Of a stretch of 64,000 nt of DNA, positions 15,965 through 25,520 are shown in pieces. The notes under the pieces were generated by a model. That model worked only from the letters and a program-made list of their open reading frames with translations. It ran no database searches and was not told the DNA's origin. Within the stretch, counting starts at the first letter, position 1. Each line of letters opens with the position of its first letter. The position numbers were made by a program, and so were the translations under genes. Location: the NCBI GenBank assembly GCA_965248255.1, contig CBDFIW010000003.1, positions 1-64,000 of the forward strand, written 5' to 3'. Origin of the DNA: JAKZVK01 sp965248255. Lineage in GTDB: Bacteria; Acidobacteriota; Terriglobia; Bryobacterales; UBA6623.

Positions 15965-17091
15965 TAGGAGAAGTCCTGATCGGTGACGAAACGATCTTCG
16001 TCGATGCTCATCCATGCCGCGTAGGCCAGCTTGGCCGCTTCGATCGCAAACTCGGGATTGGTTGCCGGCTGCGAGCGATCGCGCACGCTGCGGAAGAACT
16101 CGCGGTACATTTGCACTTCCTTACTCGCCCGCTCCTGGGTGCCGCCGGGATCGAGTTTGCGGGGCTCTTTGCCCTGAACACGGATGACTGTCTCCTGTCG
16201 GTTGTACTGCAGCGAGCCCCGGTCGCCTGCAATCGTCAGCTGCCAATTCGCCCCGCGAGCGAAGCCGCAATACGTGTGCTGCAGCCGCGCATCCCCGAAC
16301 TCGGCGATGACGGAAATCACGTCTTCGGTCGTCCGCTCCGGCCAATGCATCGCGCCCCCGGTCGCCGAGCACTTCGTCAAGGGCGTCTGGATCATCCCGT
16401 AGAGGAATCCGTAGGAATGCACGGAGAACTCGAGCAGACTGGAACCCGCCAGGCTTCGCAGGTGACGCCACGGCGTGCTCGTGCCGGTCGCGGGATCGGG
16501 CCAGCGCCACGTCGTCGGGTGCCAAGCGCCGCGGTACTCGTTGAGCGCGTAGAGATGGTCCTTACCCAGACCACCTTCTCGAACGAGATCGATGATGCGC
16601 CGATAGTGGTCGTTGTAATGCTGCTGCATACCCACGGCCACGATCCGGTCGTGCTTCCGCGCTGCCGCGGCGACCGCCTTGGCCTGGTCGTAGGTGAGGC
16701 CTATAGGCTTTTCCACCAGTACGTCTTTGCCCGCTTCCATGGCCTCGATTGCGATCTTGGCGTGCAAGTAGTTGGGAGCTGCGATGACGACTGCCTGGAC
16801 GTTTCGATCCGCGAGCAGCTCACGGTAGTCCACGTACATTTCCGCCTCGGCCGCGGGACCGTTCCGAGCTGAACGCATCCGGTCCGCCTGGATATCACAC
16901 AGCGCCACGACCTCGACGTCCCCTAACTCTTGATGCGCCCGAAGGTGCCTCCGAGCCCGCTTGCCGACCCCGATGACTCCCAGTTTCGGATTGCCTCCCT
17001 GCGCCGTGAGCTTCGCCGTCGTCGTGGCGGCGAGACCCGTGGCCATCAGTGTTCTGCGTGAGATGTTGGCCGTCTGCTTCGTTCGGTTCAT
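15964..17091 (-). CDS. Gfo/Idh/MocA-family oxidoreductase, twin-arginine exported
   Basis: A 375-residue NAD(P)-dependent oxidoreductase. The N-terminus has a twin-arginine signal (ISRRTLMATGLAATTTAKLTA). The Rossmann fold begins LGVIGVGKRARRHL, and DVLVEKPIGLT is the EKP motif that contacts cofactor and substrate in this family; NDHYRRIIDLVREGGLGK belongs to the C-terminal substrate domain. These enzymes oxidise or reduce sugar and inositol hydroxyls. Export of the folded, cofactor-loaded protein is usual for acidobacterial and planctomycete members. It is divergent from the PhyH gene and co-directional with the epimerase-like gene, so all may serve one periplasmic sugar pathway, which is an inference. 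Its stop codon overlaps the end of a MITE-like repeat. Confidence 0.9.
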   Translation of the reverse strand: MNRTKQTANISRRTLMATGLAATTTAKLTAQGGNPKLGVIGVGKRARRHLRAHQELGDVEVVALCDIQADRMRSARNGPAAEAEMYVDYRELLADRNVQAVVIAAPNYLHAKIAIEAMEAGKDVLVEKPIGLTYDQAKAVAAAARKHDRIVAVGMQQHYNDHYRRIIDLVREGGLGKDHLYALNEYRGAWHPTTWRWPDPATGTSTPWRHLRSLAGSSLLEFSVHSYGFLYGMIQTPLTKCSATGGAMHWPERTTEDVISVIAEFGDARLQHTYCGFARGANWQLTIAGDRGSLQYNRQETVIRVQGKEPRKLDPGGTQERASKEVQMYREFFRSVRDRSQPATNPEFAIEAAKLAYAAWMSIDEDRFVTDQDFS

Positions 17092-17248
17092 TGTCTAGAG
17101 CGGGACTCCCGATTCGAACGTTTGGCTCACGCAGCGTACACGACCTACCTCCCCCAACACAACGGTTCGAATGGTGGTAGTTCCGGCAGCTTCCTTGCAG
17201 TCCGTACGGGGCCTGCGCTACAAGGGAGAGAGGGAAGACGGTATACAC

Positions 17249-18040
17249 GTGAACGATCTCACCGGCCTTCGGCAGCAGCTCTTTGACAACGGGTATTGCG
17301 ATCTGGGGCAACTGATTCCTTCTGGCCAGATCGACCGGGTCCGGCGGGAAGTCACCGGCGACGTTTGGGCTCACAGCGTCATGGATAGGCCGAAGGGCTA
17401 CGTGCCGGGATTTCTGCGCTTCAATCAAACGCTCGCTCCGTATCTGACGCATCCCCGCTTGCTCGGACTGATGGAGTCTGTTCTCGGCCCCCACGCTCGC
17501 ATCTCGATGTTCACGGGAACGGTCAACGCTCCCGGTCTGACTCGCGGCCGGCTCCATGCCGATTGGCCCTTCAACCAGCGCAGTCGGGCGCACGTTCCTG
17601 CGCCGTATCCCGACGCCGTGTTCCATCTGGTCACCTTTTGGATGTTGACTGATTTCCGGCCCGAAAACGGCGCCACGATTATCGTGCCCGGCAGTCACAA
17701 GAAGGATCGGAATCCCAGCGCCGATGCCGATTCGGATCAGCCCCATCCAGACGAGACTCGCCTCATCGGCGAAGCCGGATCGGTGGCCGTTTTGGACGCT
17801 CGGCTCTGGCACGCCGAAGCACCCAACGTGAGCACCGAGGAACGAGTATTGGCCATCGTCCGATTCGCGCCCTGGTGGCTAAATCTGGACACGTTGCGGC
17901 CCGGAACGGTCGATCACCACGACATTGTAGAAGCCAACGGGGCCACGGACTCGACAGTTCCCGGGCTCCCGCGAGAGGTCTACGACCGGCTGCCCGGGGA
18001 CGTGAAACCGTTGCTGCATTACTCCGTGGAGGACAGCTAG
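17249..18040 (+). CDS. Phytanoyl-CoA dioxygenase (PhyH) family protein
   Basis: A 2OG-Fe(II) dioxygenase of about 263 residues. The iron ligands are visible as H103-A-D105 in LHADWPFN and H188 in DARLWHAEAPN, and a downstream Arg lies in LAIVRFAPWW as the 2-oxoglutarate anchor. PhyH relatives hydroxylate lipids and small metabolites. The start is taken as the GTG at 17249 because GAGAGAGGGAAG lies a short distance upstream and the N-terminus then begins in the usual place; the frame is open back to a possible start at 17171. It faces away from the oxidoreductase gene and is followed 137 bases later by a symporter. Substrate unknown. Confidence 0.82.
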   Translation: MNDLTGLRQQLFDNGYCDLGQLIPSGQIDRVRREVTGDVWAHSVMDRPKGYVPGFLRFNQTLAPYLTHPRLLGLMESVLGPHARISMFTGTVNAPGLTRGRLHADWPFNQRSRAHVPAPYPDAVFHLVTFWMLTDFRPENGATIIVPGSHKKDRNPSADADSDQPHPDETRLIGEAGSVAVLDARLWHAEAPNVSTEERVLAIVRFAPWWLNLDTLRPGTVDHHDIVEANGATDSTVPGLPREVYDRLPGDVKPLLHYSVEDS

Positions 18041-18177
18041 GGGCGGAGCCAACCGCGCTCCAACCTTGAATACGCGGATCTACACCCGCCATACGTGCGA
18101 AGGAGTGGGGACCTGAAGCGCACTTGACCCTGTACCAGGGCTAGTGTTACAAGGACCGTTCCGAAGCCGAGGTTTGG

Positions 18178-19704
18178 ATGGCTGGATTCACCTGGCTCGA
18201 CTATCTCATTGTGGTCGCATACTTGGCGGGCGTGACCGTGCTCGGGAGTCTTTTCTCCTCCGGTCAGAAGAGTTCTCGCGACTTCTTCCTTGCAGGGCGC
18301 GGCATGTCGTGGTTTCCGATGGCTTTGAGCGTGATCGCCACGGATTTCTCGGCTATCAGTTTCTTGGGTGCGCCGGGGTATGTGGTCGCCCATGACCTGG
18401 TCATCGACCTGCAGCCCCTGGTGTTTGTTTGGGTGCTTCCCATCTCCCTGTACCTGTTCGTTCGATTCTTTCACCGCCTGGAGTTGATCTCGGCTTACGA
18501 ATATCTTGAGAAGCGCTTCAACCTCCCTTTGCGCGCCGGCTGCAGTCTGCTTTTCATCTGCGTTCGAGTGAGCTGGATGGCGACGGCGCTCTACGCGACG
18601 AGCCTAGCTCTTACTCAGGCGACACCCCTTCCGTTTTGGCTGTGCGCGGTTCTGATCGGGGGATTGACAACTTTCTACTCTAGCCTCGGCGGAATGAAGG
18701 CGGTAATTTGGACCGATGTCTCGCAGTTCTTCATTTTCGTCACGGCCATCGCCTTGGTCCTGGTCCGGTCGGTCGGGGCGCTTCCCGGTGGAGTGGCCAT
18801 GGCTTGGGAAACAGCCAGCCAGGCCGGCCATACTCGGCTGCTCAATTTCGAGGGGGGATGGCCGGCGATCACAACGCCCGCGGTGCTGATCGGAGGAACC
18901 TTCCTCGTCCTGATTTCTTATGGCGTCGACCAGGTTGTGATCCAACGTTACCTCACCGCGCGCAGCATCGATGAGATCAAGCGCAGTATGGTTTTCCAGG
19001 TTTGCGCCGCTCCGGGCCTGCTGTTCATGCTGGCCGTGATCGGTCTAGCAGTGTTCAGTTTCTACAGTCACTTTCCTGAACGGATTCCGGCCGGGCTCGA
19101 AACGGACAAGTGGTTTCCTTACTTCATCGTCCACGAGCTGCCGGCGGGCCTTTCCGGGCTGGTCATCGCCGGATTGTTCGCCGCCACGATGTCATCGATT
19201 AGTAGTGGGGTGAATAGCATTACTGCTGCTTGTGTGATTGATTTCTATCGACGCTTGCTTGCACCGGACACTCGGGGGAGCCAAGAGCGAGGAGCTTCCC
19301 CATCGATCGCGGCTTTCGCTCAGCGAGACCAGCGCGAAGTCCGGATTTCTCGGATCCTCTCGGTCTTCTGGGGTGCCGCGGCGACGGCCCTGGCATTTGC
19401 CGTGGGACGCATCGGCGTGATTGCCATCATCTCCAAGACGCTGAGCGGTTTTTTTGGGGGTGTGTTGTTGGGGGTATTCCTCTTGGGCATCCTGGTACCG
19501 AGGGTGAACGGTCAGGGCGCACTCGTTGGAGGGCTGCTCGGTTTCGCCACGATTTCCACGGTGGGTCTCGCGACCCCGATCAACTTGTTCTGGTATGCTC
19601 CCATCGGCTGTTTGACCACGTTTGCTGCCGGGGCGGCCGTGAGCCAGTTCTTTGCGCCCCCTTCTGAGAGGCAAATTACAGGTCTTACATTGAAGACGGA
19701 CTAG
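18178..19704 (+). CDS. Sodium:solute symporter (SSS family)
   Basis: A 508-residue membrane protein with about 13 hydrophobic helices, normal for the SSS family. Recognisable blocks are FFLAGRGMSWFPMALSVIAT near the N-terminus, DFSAISFLGAPG, YEYLEKRF, FYSSLGGMKAVIWTDVSQFF, GVDQVVIQRYLTAR and ATMSSISSGVNSI. These include the two-helix sodium-site segments with their Ser residues. Members couple sodium influx to uptake of sugars, inositol, amino acids or sialic acids. GCCGAGG upstream of the ATG acts as Shine-Dalgarno sequence. Given its neighbours a sugar or sugar-acid substrate is plausible but not shown. Confidence 0.92.
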   Translation: MAGFTWLDYLIVVAYLAGVTVLGSLFSSGQKSSRDFFLAGRGMSWFPMALSVIATDFSAISFLGAPGYVVAHDLVIDLQPLVFVWVLPISLYLFVRFFHRLELISAYEYLEKRFNLPLRAGCSLLFICVRVSWMATALYATSLALTQATPLPFWLCAVLIGGLTTFYSSLGGMKAVIWTDVSQFFIFVTAIALVLVRSVGALPGGVAMAWETASQAGHTRLLNFEGGWPAITTPAVLIGGTFLVLISYGVDQVVIQRYLTARSIDEIKRSMVFQVCAAPGLLFMLAVIGLAVFSFYSHFPERIPAGLETDKWFPYFIVHELPAGLSGLVIAGLFAATMSSISSGVNSITAACVIDFYRRLLAPDTRGSQERGASPSIAAFAQRDQREVRISRILSVFWGAAATALAFAVGRIGVIAIISKTLSGFFGGVLLGVFLLGILVPRVNGQGALVGGLLGFATISTVGLATPINLFWYAPIGCLTTFAAGAAVSQFFAPPSERQITGLTLKTD

Positions 19705-19958
19705 TCGATAGTAGTTAGGGCTCGGTTAGCCGCTACGCTACAAACCGAAACGCATACAGATGGGCGTCGCGGAGACGCACGCGGCTCCGCGGGGAACGCC
19801 AATACTCGGAATAGTACATCGAGAGTTAGCTGGGGCCGGTTTGGATGCGGGTGTATACTGGAGCGGTGAATGCACACGAGCGCAAGTCGTTCTGAGTGAC
19901 ATCGTCGTTTTGACCGTCTCCAGACGAATGCGTTGACGTTTTCCCACGGGCATCAGCC

Positions 19959-21308
19959 ATGAGACACAATCAAGCCAATCGCCGATCGTTCCTGAAGGCT
20001 GCGGGGGTGAGCCTCACCCTTCCTTGGCTGGAATCTGTCTCGGCGCTCACCGCGGCTCCGACAAAACAGGCGGGGGCTCAGGCGCCGATTCGCTTTGTGA
20101 CGACCTTTTTCCCGCTCGGCGTCAATACGCATGATTGGGGAGCCTGCGGTTCGGGAGACGATCTAGAGCTGAAACCGACGCTTAAGCCGCTGGAAGTGAT
20201 CAAGCACAAGGTCAATGTCCTTCAGGGCTTGTCCCATCTGCATCTGACCAACGTGCGCGGACATGCCGGCAAGGTCGCCGCGTTTCTGACCGGCGAACCC
20301 GGCGGACGGGATCACAATGCCTCGGCCATTTCTTTCGATCAGCAGATCGCCGGCCGGATCGGCGACCAAACCGAGTTTCGTTCGCTGGTACTGGGCATTG
20401 CTCCCTCAAGAAACGGCCGCGCCTTCTACGATTCCAGCATCTCTTGGCGGGGCCCTGACAGGCCTCTTGCCAAAGAGATCGATCCCAGCATGACGTTTGC
20501 GGCCTTGTTTGCCGACAAGTCCTGGTTGAAGCGGGACGAGAGCGTGCTCGACTTTGTGCTTGATCAGGCCAAGGAGCTGGAAAAACGGATCAGCGCGCAG
20601 GACAGCCAGACGCTGGCTGAATACTTCGAGGGCATCCGCGAACTAGAGCTGCGGATCGCGCGCCTGGACCGGGAAAAGAACGACTGGCAACGTCAACAGG
20701 CACGGGGGCCTTCCATCTCCAAGCGTTTTCACGCCGACGATCCGAGCGGTGCAGGCGAAACGCCGGATTTCGCTCTCTATCAGCCGGAGAACTTCCGTGA
20801 ACACACCCGCTTAATGCTTGATCTTATCGTCCTTGCACTGCGAATGGATAAGACCCGCGTGCTGACATTCATGTTCGACAGCTACGGTCCAAAATATATG
20901 GACTTCAGCTTCCTACCCGGCGTCACGGGCCAGTGGCACGCATTGAGCCACCATAAGGAAACACCGAGTTCGCTGCACCAATATCAGTTAATCAACCGGT
21001 GGCATATCTCTCAATACACGTATTTGCTCCAGAAGATGGATGAGGTGAAAGAAGGGGATCGCACGCTACTGGACAATTCGATGGTCATGATCGGCTCCGA
21101 TATGTGGGACGGAAACCGCCATACCTGTACTGAGTATCCATTGCTCCTGGCCGGCGGTGGCGGCGGTCGGATCAAGACCGGGCGCGCCATCGACTTCCAA
21201 GGCGGCTCGATGGCTCGGCTCTTCCTGTCCATCGCCGAAACCATGGACGTCCCGCTGGACCAATTCCAGGAGGCGACCGAGTCGTATGCTTCGACGCTAG
21301 CGGGATAA
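19959..21308 (+). CDS. DUF1552 family protein, twin-arginine exported
   Basis: A 449-residue protein. The N-terminus (NRRSFLKAAGVSLTLPWLES) is a twin-arginine signal. The body (RFVTTFFPLGVNTHDW…, NVLQGLSHLH, GEPGGRDHNASAISFDQQIA, TRVLTFMFDSYGP, GQWHALSHHKE, LDNSMVMIGSDMWDGNRHTC) follows the DUF1552 family of planctomycetes and acidobacteria, whose members resemble the sulfatase/DUF1501 superfamily. The function is unknown. It is ten bases upstream of a DUF1592-type gene, the standard partner, so the two are almost certainly co-transcribed and may act together on the cell surface. The ATG lacks a strong ribosome-binding site. Confidence 0.92.
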   Translation: MRHNQANRRSFLKAAGVSLTLPWLESVSALTAAPTKQAGAQAPIRFVTTFFPLGVNTHDWGACGSGDDLELKPTLKPLEVIKHKVNVLQGLSHLHLTNVRGHAGKVAAFLTGEPGGRDHNASAISFDQQIAGRIGDQTEFRSLVLGIAPSRNGRAFYDSSISWRGPDRPLAKEIDPSMTFAALFADKSWLKRDESVLDFVLDQAKELEKRISAQDSQTLAEYFEGIRELELRIARLDREKNDWQRQQARGPSISKRFHADDPSGAGETPDFALYQPENFREHTRLMLDLIVLALRMDKTRVLTFMFDSYGPKYMDFSFLPGVTGQWHALSHHKETPSSLHQYQLINRWHISQYTYLLQKMDEVKEGDRTLLDNSMVMIGSDMWDGNRHTCTEYPLLLAGGGGGRIKTGRAIDFQGGSMARLFLSIAETMDVPLDQFQEATESYASTLAG

Positions 21309-21318
21309 CAAGGTCTCC

Positions 21319-23700
21319 ATGAAACCTGCCCGCAGCGCCATCCGGCCCCTCTTCACTTCCCGCAGTCTCGCTCTTTTCCTCGGCATCGGGATGATCCATT
21401 CGCCCGCTCTGGCGGCGAAGAAGGATCTGTCCGAATCATGGGATGCGAAGGTTCGACCGATCTTCGAGCAGTATTGCTTTGGGTGCCACGGCTCCGAAAC
21501 CCAGACGGCCGGCTTACGGCTGGATCGCCGTGAAGCTGCACTTCGGGGCGGCGACAGCGGCTCGGTGATCATCGCCAAACAGTCTTCCAAGAGTCTGCTG
21601 ATACAGCGCCTGTCGACCCCTCCCGCGGACGCCGACACCATGCCCCCCAAGGGCAATCCCAGGCCTACCGCGGAACAAATCAGGATCATTGCCGGATGGA
21701 TCGACGCGGATGCGTCCTGGCCGGCTAGCGAAGCAGAAGCTAAAGCTCTAGCAGAGGAGGCTCCGGAACAACTTGTGCCGTACCACGAATTGTCCGGGCC
21801 TGCCAAGGAGTTGACATTCGAAAAGGAGATCCATCCTTTTCTCAGGCATTACTGCTACGACTGTCACGGCAAGAAGAGCCGTGAAGGCGGGCTTGCCATT
21901 GAGGACTACTCGGAGCAGTGGCCCGGCGAGGACCTCAGTGGGTGGAATCAGCAGTGGGAGAAGGTTGCGCGCGCCATCACCGGCGGAGCCATGCCTCATC
22001 CAAGCCAGAAACGCCAACCCTCCGAAGAGGAACGCGAACTGTTCGGACTTTGGTTCGAAAAGGAGCTGGAATCGCGCATCACACCCGACTCGTCCCGCGC
22101 TAGCAACGCGCGGCTGCGACAGATGACGCCTTTCGAGTACGACAACACGGTTCGTGACTTGACCGGGCTCAACCTGGGCCTCAGTAGCCTGACGCAGCCG
22201 GGCGGTCCGGCCAGTGACGGGGGCTTCCTGAACCAGGGCCTCGAGATGCAGTTATCCCCCTCGAAACTGTCGCGCTATCTGCTGGCCGCGGATCGGATCG
22301 TCGCCTACGCTTCGATCGATCCGTACGAGGGCATCCATTTCCACCCTAAACCACGAGCGGCCCATTCCGACTCCTCAAGCCCGGCTCCGGCGGACGACCT
22401 ACGAACGGCGGCCTCCAAACACCTGTCCACTTTTGCCGCACGGGCCTACCGCCGTCCTCTGCACGAAGCGGAGGCGGCCGGCTTGATGGCCCTTTATGAC
22501 CAGCAGATCGAAAACGGCAGGGATTTCGAGGGCGCCTGCCGACAGGTATTGCAGGGCATCTTCGCCTCGCCGCAGTTTGTCTACCTGGCCGAAGAGCACC
22601 GCTGGGAAAGAAAGGTGATCAATTGGAGTGACAAGAAACGGAAGAAATCCGAAGCGACGGCTCCGATGTCCGATCACGAAGTGGCGTCCCGGCTGTCGTA
22701 TTTTCTGTGGTCCGCTCCACCGGATGAGGAACTGACGCGTTTGGCCTTTGCGCGGCGGCTGCATGATCCGGAGGTATTGAAGGCTCAGGCAAAGCGAATG
22801 CTTTCAGATCCGAAGGCCGCCGCCCTGGCAACGCAGTTCGCTGGCTACTGGCTCAAGTTCAACAAGATCGCGGACCATCTCGACATCAGCCGACAGCGTT
22901 TTCCGGAGTTCACCGAATCGGTGCAAAGGGCGATGTATGACGAAGTGCACTACTTCGTCGAGGAAATCATTCGTCGTGACCTGAGCATCCTAAATTTTCT
23001 CGACTCTGATTTCACGTTCGTGAACCGCGAACTGGCCGCGCACTACGGAATGGAAGACATCACGGACGCGGGTTTTCAGAGGGTGCAACTCACGGACCGC
23101 CACGGTCGCGGCGGCCTGTTGGGCATGGCCGGGATTCTGAGTCTGACTTCACATCCGGACCGACGCAGTGCCGTGGAACGGGGTGCCTACATCCTGCGCG
23201 AAATTCTTGGTACGCCGCCGCTGCCTCCACCGGTCGCCGTTGGCAAACTCGAGGACGTCACAGCGGAGCATGGGCGCCAGTTGACGCTGGCTGAAACGAT
23301 GGAACGGCATCGGCGGGAGATCCGTTGTGCCGGGTGTCATAGCCGCATGGACCCGCTCGGCCTCTCACTCGAAGAGTTCGACGGGATTGGTCGCCGGACG
23401 AAACCGCATTCAGCAAACGGCGCCTCACTTGCCGGCCTGGACGCATTGCCGGACGGAACGACACTGCACGGACTCGAGGATCTCAAACGCTACCTTCTCC
23501 AAGGTCCGCAGCGGCGGAAGTTCGTCAGCAGTTTTTCCAAGCGTCTCCTGACCTACGCCCTGACCCGCAAGCTGCAATCCGGCGACTTCTACACGCTGCT
23601 CTCGACACGCCGTGCTTTGGAAGACAACGGATATCGAGTCTCCGCAGCGGTCAACACGATTGTCACCAGCGACGTCTTCCCCCAGCGGGCGGAAGAGTAG
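21319..23700 (+). CDS. DUF1592/DUF1588/DUF1585 protein with cytochrome-like haem motifs
   Basis: A 793-residue exported protein. After a signal peptide comes a planctomycete-type cytochrome domain with CFGCH (FEQYCFGCHG) and TMPPKG, then a second CxxCH, CYDCH (LRHYCYDCHG). The central and C-terminal parts show the DUF1587 (MTPFEYDNTVRDLTG), DUF1595/1592 (LSYFLWSAPPDEEL), DUF1588 (FTFVNRELAAHYGM … TSHPDRRSAVERGAYILREIL) and DUF1585 (SFSKRLLTYALTRKL) blocks; CAGCH in IRCAGCHSRMDPLG is a third haem-type motif. It probably carries covalent haem in the periplasm. The partner is the DUF1552 gene ten bases upstream. The reaction is unknown; polymer degradation or electron transfer has been proposed for such proteins. 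Confidence 0.92.
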   Translation: MKPARSAIRPLFTSRSLALFLGIGMIHSPALAAKKDLSESWDAKVRPIFEQYCFGCHGSETQTAGLRLDRREAALRGGDSGSVIIAKQSSKSLLIQRLSTPPADADTMPPKGNPRPTAEQIRIIAGWIDADASWPASEAEAKALAEEAPEQLVPYHELSGPAKELTFEKEIHPFLRHYCYDCHGKKSREGGLAIEDYSEQWPGEDLSGWNQQWEKVARAITGGAMPHPSQKRQPSEEERELFGLWFEKELESRITPDSSRASNARLRQMTPFEYDNTVRDLTGLNLGLSSLTQPGGPASDGGFLNQGLEMQLSPSKLSRYLLAADRIVAYASIDPYEGIHFHPKPRAAHSDSSSPAPADDLRTAASKHLSTFAARAYRRPLHEAEAAGLMALYDQQIENGRDFEGACRQVLQGIFASPQFVYLAEEHRWERKVINWSDKKRKKSEATAPMSDHEVASRLSYFLWSAPPDEELTRLAFARRLHDPEVLKAQAKRMLSDPKAAALATQFAGYWLKFNKIADHLDISRQRFPEFTESVQRAMYDEVHYFVEEIIRRDLSILNFLDSDFTFVNRELAAHYGMEDITDAGFQRVQLTDRHGRGGLLGMAGILSLTSHPDRRSAVERGAYILREILGTPPLPPPVAVGKLEDVTAEHGRQLTLAETMERHRREIRCAGCHSRMDPLGLSLEEFDGIGRRTKPHSANGASLAGLDALPDGTTLHGLEDLKRYLLQGPQRRKFVSSFSKRLLTYALTRKLQSGDFYTLLSTRRALEDNGYRVSAAVNTIVTSDVFPQRAEE

Positions 23701-23779
23701 CGGTGCCTTTTCAACGTCCACTTGCGCCAGCATAGAGCGGGCTTCCGGTCGGCGTGACGCCGAGGTTTCGTTGGGGTGA

Positions 23780-25288
23780 TCACCGCACGAGCCGCGATTG
23801 GGGAAACTGGGCGTGCCAGCCGAACCAGAACGCTCGGTGCGCGGCAAGGCGGTCAAGTTGGTGCCCAGTTGGGCCCAGCAGCGCGTTCTCGGTGACCTGC
23901 CAGGTCTGTCCTTCCTGATCGACGAGAGTCACCTTACGATCCCATTTCGAGAACGTCACTCCCTTCGCATCGTAGACGCGATTGGCGCCTGAAGAATCGG
24001 TCAGGATCACGATATTCCGCCGCCCGACGGTGTCGTGGTGAAGAGCGTGTTTCTCGAGAAAGGAGGTATCGAACGCCACTGGCTCGCGGCCGAGGATCAC
24101 CGCCAATACTTCCCGCTTGTTCTTGAGCCGCTTGTCGTCGAACGGCACCGGAAACATCAGCCGGTCTGTCGCGAAGTAGTCTCGATAGGCAACGCCTTCC
24201 CCGTAGTCGCGCTGATGTCCGGTCTCGAGCGAGAGCACCCTGGTCTCGGGATGCGCCTTACGCCACGCCCCCCAGGTCGTAGTGACGATCGGCAACCGCT
24301 TCAACCGCAGTCCCGAGCCCACCAGCTTGCCCGTCACGGGAACCCCTTCCAGCGCCGACCACAACGACCGCGTTTCACGGTCGTACATCAGCTTGTTCGA
24401 ACGGTAGAGAAAACCGCTCGTGCCGAACTCGAATTGCCGGTCCCCAACCTGCTGGTCGTAAAGGATGGCTGCCCCGCAGAGCGTGCAGTAGACCAGGGTG
24501 AGATCCATGCCGCCCACGGTGTCGTTGGTCATCTCATGCCAGGCCAAAACGCGCTTCGGGTACGCACGCGCCTCCCCGTTGATGTAGATGCCGAAGACGA
24601 TGTTCTTTTTCCCGAGATAGGTTGCCTCCTCGGCTGAGATCACGGAAGGGTGGTTCAGGGGAGGAATGCCATCGACCTTAACTCCTCTCCACATGATCTC
24701 GTCGAGTCGGATAGTGTGAGCCATTCCCCGGTAGAACCACCACTGGAAGCGCGGATCGATCGGGGCATGCACCGCGGCCTTGAATTCGGGATAGTCCGGG
24801 TGCATCGTGAATTCCTGTTTCCAAAGCCATTGGGCCGCCCGAAGCGTGTCCGACCGGAAGGATTGTCCCGTCATTCTCTTGAGCAGTTGCCACAGAACCG
24901 CGTTCCGCGGATCGTCGGCAGGCACGAGGGTGAGACTGTCACGGATAAAAGGGACGAGATTGATGTCCCAGTTCGACTCGAGAGCCTCCAGGCTTTCCAG
25001 GCGCGTCGGTGTTTGCTTGCGGAGGAAGGCGGCCAGGGCTCGCGTCGTGGGGGCCTCTACGCCGGATGAGGACTCGCTTTCAGTTGCGCTCGTGGAGGGG
25101 CCCTTGGCGTCGCCGCCAGGAGACTCCTGCGCTGTGACAGTAGAGACCCATAGCCCGACGGAAGCGAGCGTCAAGATCAGTAGTCGATTGCCGGCGAATT
25201 GCGGTCGCTCGACGATCGTCGGCCGCCGGACCGATTCCGGGAGCAGTTCATGCACAGCTTTCTTTGATGGGATGTTGGCCTTTCGCAT
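23780..25288 (-). CDS. DUF3179 domain-containing exported protein
   Basis: A 502-residue protein. A hydrophobic segment at about residues 33–55 (RLLILTLASVGLWVSTVTAQ) is probably an uncleaved or late signal. The C-terminal two thirds match DUF3179: FGIYINGEARAYPKRVLAWH, NDTVGGMDLTLVYCTLCGAA with the conserved CxxC, FGTSGFLYRSNKLMYDRETRS, and WGAWRKAHPETRVLS. The CTLC pair resembles a metal or redox site, but the family has no assigned activity. The gene is convergent with the DUF1592 gene and stands alone. Length and motif order are normal for the family. Confidence 0.88.
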   Translation of the reverse strand: MRKANIPSKKAVHELLPESVRRPTIVERPQFAGNRLLILTLASVGLWVSTVTAQESPGGDAKGPSTSATESESSSGVEAPTTRALAAFLRKQTPTRLESLEALESNWDINLVPFIRDSLTLVPADDPRNAVLWQLLKRMTGQSFRSDTLRAAQWLWKQEFTMHPDYPEFKAAVHAPIDPRFQWWFYRGMAHTIRLDEIMWRGVKVDGIPPLNHPSVISAEEATYLGKKNIVFGIYINGEARAYPKRVLAWHEMTNDTVGGMDLTLVYCTLCGAAILYDQQVGDRQFEFGTSGFLYRSNKLMYDRETRSLWSALEGVPVTGKLVGSGLRLKRLPIVTTTWGAWRKAHPETRVLSLETGHQRDYGEGVAYRDYFATDRLMFPVPFDDKRLKNKREVLAVILGREPVAFDTSFLEKHALHHDTVGRRNIVILTDSSGANRVYDAKGVTFSKWDRKVTLVDQEGQTWQVTENALLGPTGHQLDRLAAHRAFWFGWHAQFPQSRLVR

Positions 25289-25520
25289 GTTTAAGGGTCA
25301 AGTGTCTGGGGGCCAGTACTTGAGCGGCCGCTTGAGAGCGCTACCATATCCTTAGTTAGAGGGGCATCCCGGACTCGGTGTACGAACCGAATCAGTATCT
25401 ACGGGATAAGGAGCGGGACGAATTGGTGCACAAAAACGAAACTTCCCAAACTATACGCACACAAGACATACACGAGAGGGCCAGGGCGAATCCAAGTAAG
25501 CGCGGTGAACGATTGAATTA

